From the NCBI RefSeq assembly GCF_011303755.1, contig NZ_CP049885.1, forward strand, positions 1,222,001 through 1,286,000: a DNA stretch of 64,000 bases, in the 5' to 3' direction. The stretch comes from Acidovorax sp. HDW3 (GTDB lineage Bacteria > Pseudomonadota > Gammaproteobacteria > Burkholderiales > Burkholderiaceae_C). This document shows, in pieces, positions 28,981 through 37,601 of this stretch (position 1 is its first letter; each line of letters begins with the position of its first letter). A program made the translations under genes and the position numbers. The notes under the pieces were generated by a model. That model made no database searches. It was not told where the DNA came from and was given only the letters and a program-made list of their open reading frames with translations.

Positions 28981-29967
28981 TTGTCTTCCTCGACCACGCC
29001 CCCCCACGCCTGCGGCCCGGCCTGCACCCACGAACACCAGCGCCAGGGGCCGCAGCATATCTATGTGTACTCCCCCTCGGGCGCGGTGCGCGACAAGGCG
29101 GCGTTCAAGCGCGGCATTGCGCGTTTGCGGGCCCTGGGGCATGGGGTGGAAATCGACCCATCGGCGCTGCAGAGCCACCAGCGCTTTGCCGGTGATGACG
29201 CCACGCGCCTGGCCGCCATCGAGCGCGCGGCCCGCAGCGGCGCCGACGTGGCCTTGATCGCGCGCGGCGGCTATGGCCTGACGCGTCTGCTCGACCAGAT
29301 CGACTACCGGCTGCTCGAACACGCCGTCGCCCAGGGCACGCAGTTCGTCGGCCTGAGCGACTTCACCGCCTTGCAGCTGGCGCTGCTGGCCCAAACCGGC
29401 ACCACGACCTGGGCCGGGCCGGCGCTGCTGGGCGACCTGGGGCGCCCCGAGGAGCCCGACGACATCATGCTCGCCTGCTTGGACGACCTGCTCGCCGGCC
29501 AGGGCGAGGGCGCAGGCTGGTGCTGCCCCAAAGAAAAATCTCTGCCCGAAGGCCAGGATATTTATGTGGACGACGCCACGCTCTGGGGCGGCAACCTGGC
29601 CATGTTGTGCGCCCTGGTGGGTACGCCCTACCTGCCGCCAGTCCAGGGCGGGGTGTTGTTTTTGGAAGACGTGGCCGAGCACCCCTACCGCATCGAGCGG
29701 ATGCTGACCCAGCTCTTGTACGCCGGCATCCTCGGGCAGCAAAAAGCCATCGTCCTGGGCCAGTTCACCGACTACCAGCTCTCGGGCCACGACAAGGGCT
29801 TCAAACTCGCCAGCGTGGTCGATTGGCTGCGCAGCCGCCTTGCCGTGCCAGTGGTCTGCGGCCTGCCGTTTGGCCATGTGCCGACCAAGGTGCTGCTGCC
29901 GGTGGGCGCGCGGGTGTCGCTCTCGGTCGAAGGGCGCGATGCGCTGATTTATTGGGGACACATTTAA
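28981..29967 (+). CDS. ldcA: LD-carboxypeptidase (peptidase family S66)
   Basis: Cytoplasmic enzyme that trims the terminal D-Ala from tetrapeptides during murein recycling. The S66 features are visible: HIYVYSPSGAVRD near the N-terminus, RGGYGLTRLLDQID, the nucleophile Ser in VGLSDFTALQ, a Glu in LFLEDVAEHPYRIERM, and the catalytic His in GLPFGHVPTKVLLPVGA. At 328 residues it is near the usual ~305; the first 25 residues (His/Cys-rich) are extra. The start is a TTG at 28981 with no clear ribosome-binding site, so it is uncertain. A perfect palindrome AGGCCCGCGCGGGCCT stands ~12 bases before the start. Confidence 0.88.
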   Translation: MSSSTTPPHACGPACTHEHQRQGPQHIYVYSPSGAVRDKAAFKRGIARLRALGHGVEIDPSALQSHQRFAGDDATRLAAIERAARSGADVALIARGGYGLTRLLDQIDYRLLEHAVAQGTQFVGLSDFTALQLALLAQTGTTTWAGPALLGDLGRPEEPDDIMLACLDDLLAGQGEGAGWCCPKEKSLPEGQDIYVDDATLWGGNLAMLCALVGTPYLPPVQGGVLFLEDVAEHPYRIERMLTQLLYAGILGQQKAIVLGQFTDYQLSGHDKGFKLASVVDWLRSRLAVPVVCGLPFGHVPTKVLLPVGARVSLSVEGRDALIYWGHI

Positions 29968-30087
29968 AAATCGCGTGTTTTCAGTGAAAACCCCTGGCTG
30001 AGAGCTTGTTCTAACCGCACGGCCAGGGCGTTTGCGGGCCGCGATTGCTGCAATACTGGGTTTTTCTTTGTACGCAAGCAAAACCAC

Positions 30088-31044
30088 ATGGCGACTCGGG
30101 GCTCTTCATCGGAATTTCGTATCTTGGCGCTCAGCGGCGGCGGCTACCTGGGGCTGTACGCGGCCGTGGTGCTGGCCGACCTGGAGGCGCGCGTGGGCGA
30201 GCCGCTGGGGCGGCGCTTTGACCTGATCGCCGGCACCTCGGTCGGCGGCCTGCTGGCCATGGCGCTGGCGTTTGAAGTGCCGATGCGCGAACTCGTCAAG
30301 CTCTTTCTGGAACGTGGCGAGGAGGTGTTCTCCTCGCGCCGCCTGCCCACCGGGGCCGTCTCGCGCCTGCTCGATCTGTCGCGCTCGGTCATGGGGCCCA
30401 AATACACCGGCGAGGCGCTGCGCAAGGAGCTGACGCGCTACTTTGGCAAATGCACCCTGGGCGACGCGCTGCACGCCGTCGTCGTGCCGGCGGTGGACGT
30501 GACGCGCAGCGTGACCAAGGTGTTTAAAACCCCCCACGCCCAGGCTTCAGAGGGCGATGCAGGCTACAGCGCCGTGGATGTGACCCTGGCCACTTGCGCC
30601 GCGCCGGCGTTTTTCCCGAGCGTGCATGTGGGCGGCAAGCTCTATGCCGATGGCGGCTTGTTCGCCGTTGCCCCCGATCAGGTGGCGCTGCACGAGGCCG
30701 AGCATTTCATGGGCGTCAAGCCGGCGCGGGTGCGGATGCTGTCGCTGGGCACGGCCACCATGGGCTACCAACCGGCAGAAAAACCCGAAGCAGATGTGGG
30801 CGCCGTCGGCTGGCTGTCTGAAGGGCGCCTGATCATGACCATGCTTGCTGTGCAGCAGCAGCACGTGCAAGCCATCATGGAAGACCGGCTGGGCGATCGC
30901 TACATGCGCCTCGATGCCCACTGGCCAGCGCAGGCCGGCCTGGGTATCGACGTGGCCACCAAAGAAGCCGCCCAGACCTTGATGGCCCTGGGGCACGGCA
31001 CTTTGCGTGAACTCGACGAAGTGCGGTTGGGGAAATTTTTGTAA
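30088..31044 (+). CDS. Patatin-like phospholipase, CapV-like, without CBASS partners
   Basis: A 318-residue patatin lipase. The oxyanion loop is SGGGYLG (residues 16-22), the nucleophile is S51 in GTSVGG, and the catalytic Asp is D188 in YADGGLFAVAPDQVALHEAEHF. The overall pattern, including the long ALxGGGYxGLYxAVVLxxLE helix, resembles CapV, the nucleotide-activated phospholipase of CBASS anti-phage systems, more than housekeeping RssA-type patatins. No CD-NTase, Cap2 or Cap3 gene lies on either side (upstream LD-carboxypeptidase, downstream convergent putA), so activation by a cyclic nucleotide is only inference. The usual Arg of GGGxRG is Leu here. A bidirectional terminator follows the gene. 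Confidence 0.8.
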   Translation: MATRGSSSEFRILALSGGGYLGLYAAVVLADLEARVGEPLGRRFDLIAGTSVGGLLAMALAFEVPMRELVKLFLERGEEVFSSRRLPTGAVSRLLDLSRSVMGPKYTGEALRKELTRYFGKCTLGDALHAVVVPAVDVTRSVTKVFKTPHAQASEGDAGYSAVDVTLATCAAPAFFPSVHVGGKLYADGGLFAVAPDQVALHEAEHFMGVKPARVRMLSLGTATMGYQPAEKPEADVGAVGWLSEGRLIMTMLAVQQQHVQAIMEDRLGDRYMRLDAHWPAQAGLGIDVATKEAAQTLMALGHGTLRELDEVRLGKFL

Positions 31045-31057
31045 AAAAATTGGGGTC

Positions 31058-31090
31058 AAAAAAATTGGGGGATTTGGCCCCCAATTTTTT
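31058..31090. terminator. Bidirectional terminator between patatin gene and putA
   Basis: Stem AAAAAATTGGGGG / CCCCCAATTTTTT with loop ATTTGG. It ends the patatin transcript on the plus strand and overlaps the putA stop codon on the minus strand. Just upstream, AAAAAATTGGGG occurs once more as a direct repeat (31043-31054). Confidence 0.88.
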
Positions 31091-34000
31091 ACGCCATCGT
31101 CATCAGCTGCGCATTGCCGCCGGCGGCGGCGGTGTTGGTGCTGATGGATTGCTCGTGGCACAGCGCCGCCTGGTCGTAGCCCTGGCCGGCGCGCAGCTCG
31201 TCGCTGCTGCGGCTGTCGATGCGCACGATGGCACCGCTGCGCTGGCTCAGGGTTTGGCTGATGTGCAGGAGCGCGTCGCCGTCGCCCTCGAACAGGAGGG
31301 CGGCAACGGGCTGGGCGTCGTCGGCCAGGCCGGTGGACTCGGCGCTGTGCAGCCAGGCCACGCCGGCATCGCCCGCCGTGGCGCGCAGGGTTTGCCACAG
31401 TTCGGCGCAGGCGCTCTCACCGGCGGGCAGCACCACATGGCAGGGGTTGCCGCTGGCCAGGGCGGCGGCCACTTGATAAACCAGGCCCAGGGCGCTGCGC
31501 GGCAGGGCCCAGACGGGGCCGCGTGGCAGCAGGCGGTAGCGGTTGGCCTCGCCCGTGGGGCCGGGCAGCAGCCAGCTCGCGCCCAGGCGGCTGGCGGCCA
31601 GGGCCTGGTCGCAGGCGGCGCGTGCGAGCTGCTGCTCGGCAGCCGACAGGGGCAAGGGCAGGGTGCGCAGCTGCTGCAGCAGCACCAGGCTGGGCTGGGG
31701 GGCGGGGGCTTCGGCGCGCGGCAGCGGCGCCAGGGCGGCGTTGGGGCTGCCTTGCACCAGGCGGTGCAGGTACAGCGGCCCGCCGGCCTTGGGGCCGGTG
31801 CCCGACAGGCCCATGCCGCCAAAGGGCTGCACGCCGACGACGGCGCCGATGACGTTGCGGTTGACGTAGATGTTGCCGGCGTGCACGCGCTCGCTCAGGT
31901 GCGCAATGGTTTCGTCGATGCGGCTGTGGATGCCAAACGTCAGGCCGTAGCCGGTGGCGTTGATGCTCTCGAGCAGCTGGTCGAGCGCTTCGCGGCGGTA
32001 GCGCACCACATGCAAAACGGGGCCGAAAACCTCACGGGTCAAGCGTGAGATGCTATCAATTTCGATGATGGTGGGGGCGACGTAATGCCCCAGCGGCAGG
32101 CCCGCGCTGCCCGCTTGCACGCGGGTGACTTTTTGTCCCGCCGCTTGCAGGCGCTCGATATGGGCCTCGATCTGCGCGCGGGCCTCGTCGTCGATCACGG
32201 GGCCGACGTCGGTGGCGAGCTGGTCCGGGTTGCCCAGGCGCCATTCCTTGAGGGCCTCGCGCAGCATGGTGAGCTGGCGCTCGGCCACGTCTTCCTGCAG
32301 GCACAGCAGGCGCAGCGCCGAGCAGCGCTGGCCGGCCGAGTCGAAGGCCGAGGCCAGCACGTCGGCCACCACCTGCTCGGCCAGGGCTGAGGAATCGACC
32401 ACCATGGCGTTCTGGCCGCCGGTTTCGGCAATCAGCGGAATCGGGTGGCCACTGGGCGCCAGGCGGCTGGCGAGCTGGCGCGCGATCAGGCGCGCAACCT
32501 CGGTCGAGCCGGTGAACATCACCCCGGCCACCTGCGGCTGCGCCACCAGGGCTGCGCCCACGGTTTCGCCCTTGCCGGGCAGCAGCTGCAGTGCGGCGCT
32601 CGGCACGCCAGCCTCGTGCAGCAGGGCGACCATGGCGGCGGCCGTGAGCGGCGTTTGCTCGGCCGGCTTGGCCAGCACGGCGTTGCCGGCGGCCAGGGCG
32701 GCGGCCACCTGGCCGCAGAAGATGGCAAGCGGGAAGTTCCAGGGGCTGATGGCCAGCACCACGCCCAGGGGGCGCTGCGCGGCGTTGTCAAAATCGGCCG
32801 CCACTTGGGCGCCGTAGTAGCGCAAAAAGTCCACGGCTTCGCGGATTTCGCCCACCGCGTTGGCCAGGGTTTTGCCGGCCTCGCGCACGATCAGGCCCAT
32901 GAGGGGTTGGCTGCGCTGCTCCAGCAGGTCGGCGGCGCGCGCCAGCACGTCGGCGCGCGCGGCTGGCGGCGTGCCGGCCCAGATGGGCGCGGCCTGCGCG
33001 GCGCGTTCGGCGGCGGCCTGCACTTCGGCGGCGCTGGCTTCGCGCACCCAGCCGACGGTGTCGCTGAGCAGGGCCGGGTTGGCCAGGCGCTGCCAGCCTT
33101 CGGCCTGCGCCGGCTGCTCGGGCAGGGCGCTGCCGCTGGCGGCGGCCAGATAGGTGTCGCGCGTGCTGTGCAGCAAGGCGGCGGCGAGCGAGGCGAGCTG
33201 CTGCTCGTGCGCCAGGTTCAGGCCGCGCGAGTTGCTGCGCGCTTGCGTGCCCAGGCTGGCGAACAGGTCCTGCGGCAGGGCAATGCGCGGGTGCGGTGCG
33301 CCCAGGCGGCCTTCTTGCTGGGCGATGCGCAGGGCCTCGTCCACCGGGTCGGCCACCAGCTCGGCCACGGGCACGCTGGCGTCGCCGATGCGGTTGACGA
33401 ACGAGGTGTTGGCGCCGTTTTCCAGCAGGCGGCGCACCAGGTAGGCGAGCAGTGTCTCGTGGCTGCCCACGGGGGCGTAGATGCGGCAGGGGCGGGCGAG
33501 CTTGCCGTCGGCTGCAGCGCCCGTGACCTGGGCGTACAGCGGCTCGCCCATGCCGTGCAGGCACTGGAATTCGTACTGGCCGCTGTAGTAGCTGCCGCCG
33601 ACGTTGGCGGCCAGCTGGTAGATGCTGGCCAGGGTTTGCGCGTTGTGCGTGGCAAATTGCGGGTAGATGGCCTCGGGCGCTTCGAGCAGCTTGCGCGCGC
33701 AGGCGAGGTAGCTGACGTCGGTATAGACCTTGCGCGTGTACACCGGGTAGCCGGCCTGGCCGTCGAGTTGGGTGCGCTTGATCTCGCTGTCCCAGTAGGC
33801 GCCCTTGACCAGGCGCACCATCAGGCGGCGGCGGCTGCGCCGTGCCAGATCGACGAGGTAGTCAATGACCTGCGGGCAGCGCTTTTGGTACGCCTGGACG
33901 ACGAAGCCGATGCCGTTCCAGCCGCGCAGCGTGGGTGCGGCGCACAGGGCTTCGAGCAGGTCGAGCGAGAGTTCGAGCCGGTCGGCCTCCTCGGCGTCGA

Positions 34001-35096
34001 TGTTCATGCCGATGTCGTACTGCTTGGCCAACTGCGCCAGGTGCAGCACGCGCGGCAGCAGCTCGCCCATGACGCGCTCGTACTGCGCGCGCGCGTAGCG
34101 CGGGTGCAGCGCCGAGAGCTTGATGGAGATGCCCGGGCCTTCAAAAATGCCGCGCCCGGCAGACGCCGCGCCGATGGCGTGGATGGCCTGCTCGTAGGCT
34201 TGCAGGTAGCGCTGCGCGTCCTGCTCGGTGGCGGCGGCCTCGCCCAGCATGTCGTAGCTGTAGCGAAAGCCCTGCTGCTCGTACTTGCGGCTGTTGGCCA
34301 GCGCCTCGGCAATGTGCTGGCCGGTGACGAATTGCTCGCCCATGAGCTTCATGGCGCGGTGCACGCCCTGGCGAATGAGCGGCTCGCCGCCCTTGCCAAT
34401 GACGCGCGTGAGCGCCGTGGACAGGCTTTTTTCGCTGCTGGTGCTGGTGAGCTTGCCCGTGAGCACCAGACCCCAGGCGGCGGCGTTGACGAAGAGGGAC
34501 GGCGAGCGACCGACGTGCGACTTCCAGTCGCCCCGGCTGATCTTGTCGCGGATGAGCGCGTCGCGCGTTGCCTTGTCGGGGATGCGCAGGAGGGCTTCTG
34601 CCAGGCACATCAGCGCCACGCCTTCCTGGCTGGAGAGGGAAAACTCCTGCACCAGCGCAGCCACGCCGCTGGCCACGGGCGCATCGCGCAGGCCCTGCAC
34701 CAGGCGGCTGGCGAGCTCACGCACCTTGGCGGCCTGTGCGTCGTCCTGGCTGCGCGCCAGGGGCAGCAGCGCGGGCAGGCATTCGGTCTCGGGCCGGTGC
34801 CAGGCTGCGGTGATGGCCGCGCGCAGCTCGGTCTGCGGCAAGATGGACTGGGCAAACTCCAGAAACGGCTGCACCTCGGTGCTGGCGGCGGTGGTGGTGG
34901 GCTCGCTGCCTTCGTCCTCCGCTGCCGTGCCCAGGGGCAGCAGGCGGATGGTGCTGGCGCCGCGTTCGAGCGCGTCGATGTACTGCAGCACCGCCTGTTT
35001 GATGAGCCAGTGCGGCGTGCGGCCCAGGTTCTGGGCGTTGGTGCGGATGCGCTCGCGCAGCGCGTCATCGACTTTGATGCCAATGGTGGTGGACAT
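31089..35096 (-). CDS. putA: Trifunctional proline dehydrogenase / P5C dehydrogenase / transcriptional repressor
   Basis: Oxidises proline to glutamate in two steps and represses its own gene when proline is absent. The 1335-residue chain begins with a ribbon-helix-helix DNA-binding domain (TTIGIKVDDALRERI, residues ~3-45). An FAD-dependent proline dehydrogenase barrel follows (FVVQAYQKRCPQVIDYLVDLARR; RLVKGAYWDSEIK). Next is the aldehyde dehydrogenase (VLAISPWNFPLAIF; FTGSTEVARL; Glu in IAETGGQNAM; catalytic Cys in SAGQRCSALRLL) and a C-terminal domain typical of long PutA proteins. Upstream of the start is an inverted pair of GTTGCA hexamers, the PutA-binding motif. No putP transporter is adjacent. 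Confidence 0.97.
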   Translation of the reverse strand: MSTTIGIKVDDALRERIRTNAQNLGRTPHWLIKQAVLQYIDALERGASTIRLLPLGTAAEDEGSEPTTTAASTEVQPFLEFAQSILPQTELRAAITAAWHRPETECLPALLPLARSQDDAQAAKVRELASRLVQGLRDAPVASGVAALVQEFSLSSQEGVALMCLAEALLRIPDKATRDALIRDKISRGDWKSHVGRSPSLFVNAAAWGLVLTGKLTSTSSEKSLSTALTRVIGKGGEPLIRQGVHRAMKLMGEQFVTGQHIAEALANSRKYEQQGFRYSYDMLGEAAATEQDAQRYLQAYEQAIHAIGAASAGRGIFEGPGISIKLSALHPRYARAQYERVMGELLPRVLHLAQLAKQYDIGMNIDAEEADRLELSLDLLEALCAAPTLRGWNGIGFVVQAYQKRCPQVIDYLVDLARRSRRRLMVRLVKGAYWDSEIKRTQLDGQAGYPVYTRKVYTDVSYLACARKLLEAPEAIYPQFATHNAQTLASIYQLAANVGGSYYSGQYEFQCLHGMGEPLYAQVTGAAADGKLARPCRIYAPVGSHETLLAYLVRRLLENGANTSFVNRIGDASVPVAELVADPVDEALRIAQQEGRLGAPHPRIALPQDLFASLGTQARSNSRGLNLAHEQQLASLAAALLHSTRDTYLAAASGSALPEQPAQAEGWQRLANPALLSDTVGWVREASAAEVQAAAERAAQAAPIWAGTPPAARADVLARAADLLEQRSQPLMGLIVREAGKTLANAVGEIREAVDFLRYYGAQVAADFDNAAQRPLGVVLAISPWNFPLAIFCGQVAAALAAGNAVLAKPAEQTPLTAAAMVALLHEAGVPSAALQLLPGKGETVGAALVAQPQVAGVMFTGSTEVARLIARQLASRLAPSGHPIPLIAETGGQNAMVVDSSALAEQVVADVLASAFDSAGQRCSALRLLCLQEDVAERQLTMLREALKEWRLGNPDQLATDVGPVIDDEARAQIEAHIERLQAAGQKVTRVQAGSAGLPLGHYVAPTIIEIDSISRLTREVFGPVLHVVRYRREALDQLLESINATGYGLTFGIHSRIDETIAHLSERVHAGNIYVNRNVIGAVVGVQPFGGMGLSGTGPKAGGPLYLHRLVQGSPNAALAPLPRAEAPAPQPSLVLLQQLRTLPLPLSAAEQQLARAACDQALAASRLGASWLLPGPTGEANRYRLLPRGPVWALPRSALGLVYQVAAALASGNPCHVVLPAGESACAELWQTLRATAGDAGVAWLHSAESTGLADDAQPVAALLFEGDGDALLHISQTLSQRSGAIVRIDSRSSDELRAGQGYDQAALCHEQSISTNTAAAGGNAQLMTMA

Positions 35097-35120
35097 GGGG
35101 GGAATCCTCGCTCAAGGCGG

Positions 35121-35170
35121 AAAAGGTGCAACCAAATATGGCCTTGACTGTGGCAGAGGTTGCACCTTTT
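35121..35170. promoter_or_regulatory. Candidate PutA operator (inverted GTTGCA sites)
   Basis: Perfect 13-bp inverted repeat AAAAGGTGCAACC (35121) / GGTTGCACCTTTT (35158), 25 bases upstream of the putA start. Each arm contains GTTGCA, the hexamer bound by the PutA ribbon-helix-helix domain in E. coli. The two hexamers are 32 bases apart centre to centre, about three helical turns, so two dimers would sit on one face. It may also affect the divergent cyclase gene. Confidence 0.7.
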
Positions 35171-35280
35171 TAAAAACGGGGTAAACCCTAGAAATCGTGG
35201 ATAGAGATTGCAACCATAGGTCTGGTAACAAAGAGCGCCACCGTTACACTGACAGCTTTGCGCCTGTATAGGAACGTTCG

Positions 35281-36231
35281 ATGCAGTCCACTTCCGTCAT
35301 CGTTTTTGCTGATATTGCTGGCAGCACGGCTTTGTACGAGGTTTTGGGCAACGAACGCGCCGCCGAGGCCGTGACGCTGGTGGTGGGCGCCATGGCGCGC
35401 AGCATCGAGGCCGGGGGCGGGCGCGTGGTCAAAACCCTGGGCGACGGTGTGCTGGCGGTGTTTGCCGATGGCGTGCTGGCGCGCAACGCCACGGCGGCGC
35501 TGATGCGCAACCATGCACAGCAAATGCAGGACTGGCCCAGCGACATGGGGCTGGAAGTGCGCGTGGGCGTGGCCGGCGGGGAGATCGTGGAGGTCGATGG
35601 CGATTGCTATGGCGACGCCGTCAACCTGGCCGCCCGCCTGTGCGAGCGCGCCCGCCCGGGCGAAGTCTGGTTCAGCGCCAGCGCCGTACCCGAGCTGGCG
35701 CGGGCGCAGGAGCAGGGTTTTGTGCGCCTGGGCACGCTGGTCATCCGGGGCAAGAGCGAATCCATACTGGTGTACGGCCTGGAGTGGCGCCAGGACGAGG
35801 ATTTGGAGGCGCAAACCGTGCTCACCCACCTGCCCAGCACCTTCGGCCCGCCGCCGACCGAGCCGGCGCAGCTGCAGGTGCAGTGGGGCGATGAGGGCCG
35901 GGTGTTTGGCGCCGGCGACATGCCGCTGCTGCTCGGGCGCGCGCCGCAGTCGCAGGTGTTCGTCAACGACCCGCGCGTCTCGCGCGAGCACGCGCGCATC
36001 GAGTGGAGCCGGGGCGCGTTCGCCCTGGTCGATCTGAGCCGCTTTGGCACCTGGCTGCGCTTTGACGGCCAGGAGCCGCTGCTGCTGCGCCGTGACAGCT
36101 GCCTGCTGCACGGCAGCGGCGCCATCGCCCTGGGCGTGGTCTTTGCCGACAGCAGCGCGCCGGTGCTGCGTTTTCAAGTCTCAGATAGCGGCGTTTTGTG
36201 CAAAAAAATAGCTCTAGCGCTTGATGGGTAA
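35281..36231 (+). CDS. Class III nucleotide cyclase with FHA domain
   Basis: A 316-residue cytoplasmic protein. Residues ~3-170 form a class III cyclase with metal-binding D11 (FADIAGS) and D55 (KTLGDGVLAVF), plus the catalytic Asn/Arg in GDAVNLAARLCER, so it appears active; whether it makes cAMP or cGMP is not decided. Residues ~215-295 form an FHA phosphothreonine-binding domain (LLLGRAPQSQVFVNDPRVSREHARIEW) with the expected Gly-Arg and Ser-Arg-x-His residues. This suggests control by a Ser/Thr kinase, though none is encoded in the window. The last ~12 residues come from a palindromic repeat that provides the stop codon. Divergent from putA. Confidence 0.88.
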   Translation: MQSTSVIVFADIAGSTALYEVLGNERAAEAVTLVVGAMARSIEAGGGRVVKTLGDGVLAVFADGVLARNATAALMRNHAQQMQDWPSDMGLEVRVGVAGGEIVEVDGDCYGDAVNLAARLCERARPGEVWFSASAVPELARAQEQGFVRLGTLVIRGKSESILVYGLEWRQDEDLEAQTVLTHLPSTFGPPPTEPAQLQVQWGDEGRVFGAGDMPLLLGRAPQSQVFVNDPRVSREHARIEWSRGAFALVDLSRFGTWLRFDGQEPLLLRRDSCLLHGSGAIALGVVFADSSAPVLRFQVSDSGVLCKKIALALDG

Positions 36232-36253
36232 GCGCTAGCAGCTATTAAAAATA
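36201..36253. repeat. Palindromic repeat, copy 6 (3' end of cyclase gene)
   Basis: Arms AATAGCTCTAGCGCTT and AAGCGCTAGCAGCTATT flank the centre GATGGGT. The left arm encodes the end of the cyclase-FHA protein and the stop codon lies in the right part. The whole stem sits between convergent genes and can act as their terminator. Confidence 0.8.
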
Positions 36254-36258
36254 TAGCA

Positions 36259-37515
36259 TCAAGCGGCTGGGCGCGGGCTGCGCGGCGCCCACTTGGCCAG
36301 CTCCCACTTGGCGATGGAGGCGCGGTGCACTTCATCGGGGCCGTCGGCAAAGCGCAGCGTGCGGGCGTTGACGTAGGAGAACGCCAGGGGCGTGTCCTCG
36401 CTCACGCCGGCGCCGCCAAACACCTGCATCGCCCAGTCGATCACCTGGCAGGCCATGCTCGGGGCGACGACTTTAATCATCGCAATCTCGGTCTTGGCGA
36501 CTTTGTTGCCCACGGTGTCCATCATCCAGGCGGCCTTGAGCGTCAAGAGGCGTGCCATGTCGATCTGGCAGCGGGCGTTGGCGATGCGCTCCTGCGTCAC
36601 GCCCTGCTGCGCCAAGAGCTTGCCAAAGGCGGTGCGTGCCAGCGCGCGCTGGCACATCAGCTCCAGCGCCCGTTCGGCCTGGCCAATCAGGCGCATACAG
36701 TGGTGGATGCGCCCGGGGCCCAGGCGGCCCTGGGCAATCTCAAAACCCCGGCCTTCACCGAGCAAGATGTTTTCTGCCGGCACGCGCACGTTTTCAAACA
36801 GCACCTCGCCGTGGCCGTGCGGGGCGTCGTCGTAGCCAAACACGCTCACCGGGCGCACCACGGTGATGCCGGGGGTGTTGGCGGGCACGACGACCATGCT
36901 TTGCTGCAGGTGCTTGGGCGCGTTGGGGTCGGTCTTGCCCATGGTGATGAGGACTTGGCAGCGCGGGTCGTTGGCGCCCGATGTCCACCACTTGCGGCCG
37001 TTGATGACGTAATGGTCGCCGTCGCGCTCGATGCGGGTGCAGATGTTGGTGGCGTCGCTCGATGCCACCTCGGGCTCGGTCATGGCAAAGCCCGAGCGGA
37101 TGTGGCCATCGAGCAGCGGGCGCAGCCACTGCGCCTTGATGGCCTCGCTGCCGTAGCGGGCAATCGTCTCCATGTTGCCGGTGTCGGGGGCGGAGCAGTT
37201 GAACACCTCGCTGGCCCAGAACACGCGGCCCATGACCTCGGCCAGCGGCGCGTATTCGGCGTTCGTCAGGCCCGCGCCGTGGTAGCCCGAGGCTTGGGCG
37301 GTATCGACCGGCAAAAACAAATTCCACAGCCCCGCCTGCTGGGCCAGGGGTTTGAGGCGCTCGCTCGTTTGCAGCGGCGTCCAGCGTTTGCCCGCTGCCG
37401 TGTTGGCCGCCAGCTCGGCGGCCCAGGCGGCTTCGGCCGGGTAGATGTGCTCCTGCATAAAGGCTTGCAGACGCTCTAGCAGGTCTTGGGTTTTGGGCGA
37501 GTAGGCGAAGTCCAT
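36259..37515 (-). CDS. Acyl-CoA dehydrogenase, ACAD10/11-like
   Basis: FAD-dependent acyl-CoA dehydrogenase family member of 418 residues. Signatures are [17 protein letters not shown] (FAD/substrate segment), [21 protein letters not shown], and the C-terminal [34 protein letters not shown]. It resembles the dehydrogenase half of the mammalian ACAD10/ACAD11 proteins. The gene just upstream encodes the matching phosphotransferase half, so the two probably act together on hydroxyacyl-CoA substrates (phosphorylation, then elimination). This is family knowledge applied by inference. Confidence 0.88.
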   Translation of the reverse strand: MDFAYSPKTQDLLERLQAFMQEHIYPAEAAWAAELAANTAAGKRWTPLQTSERLKPLAQQAGLWNLFLPVDTAQASGYHGAGLTNAEYAPLAEVMGRVFWASEVFNCSAPDTGNMETIARYGSEAIKAQWLRPLLDGHIRSGFAMTEPEVASSDATNICTRIERDGDHYVINGRKWWTSGANDPRCQVLITMGKTDPNAPKHLQQSMVVVPANTPGITVVRPVSVFGYDDAPHGHGEVLFENVRVPAENILLGEGRGFEIAQGRLGPGRIHHCMRLIGQAERALELMCQRALARTAFGKLLAQQGVTQERIANARCQIDMARLLTLKAAWMMDTVGNKVAKTEIAMIKVVAPSMACQVIDWAMQVFGGAGVSEDTPLAFSYVNARTLRFADGPDEVHRASIAKWELAKWAPRSPRPAA

Positions 37516-37601
37516 GGGTGTTTTCCTTCACAAAAATAAAAATCGGGGCGCAGCTGCGCCCACCCCGGGGTCTAGCCAGGGTGGCGTGGTGGTGAAAAGT
37601 C

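Noticed and set aside
32445-35147. A 900-codon open frame antisense to putA
   Set aside because: Shadow of the putA coding sequence; no domain, no ribosome-binding site, composition typical of an antisense frame in GC-rich DNA.
30088-36231. The patatin and the nucleotide cyclase as one CBASS-like system
   Set aside because: They are 4 kb apart on either side of putA, and the cyclase is class III (cAMP/cGMP type), not a CD-NTase. No physical or operon link is visible.
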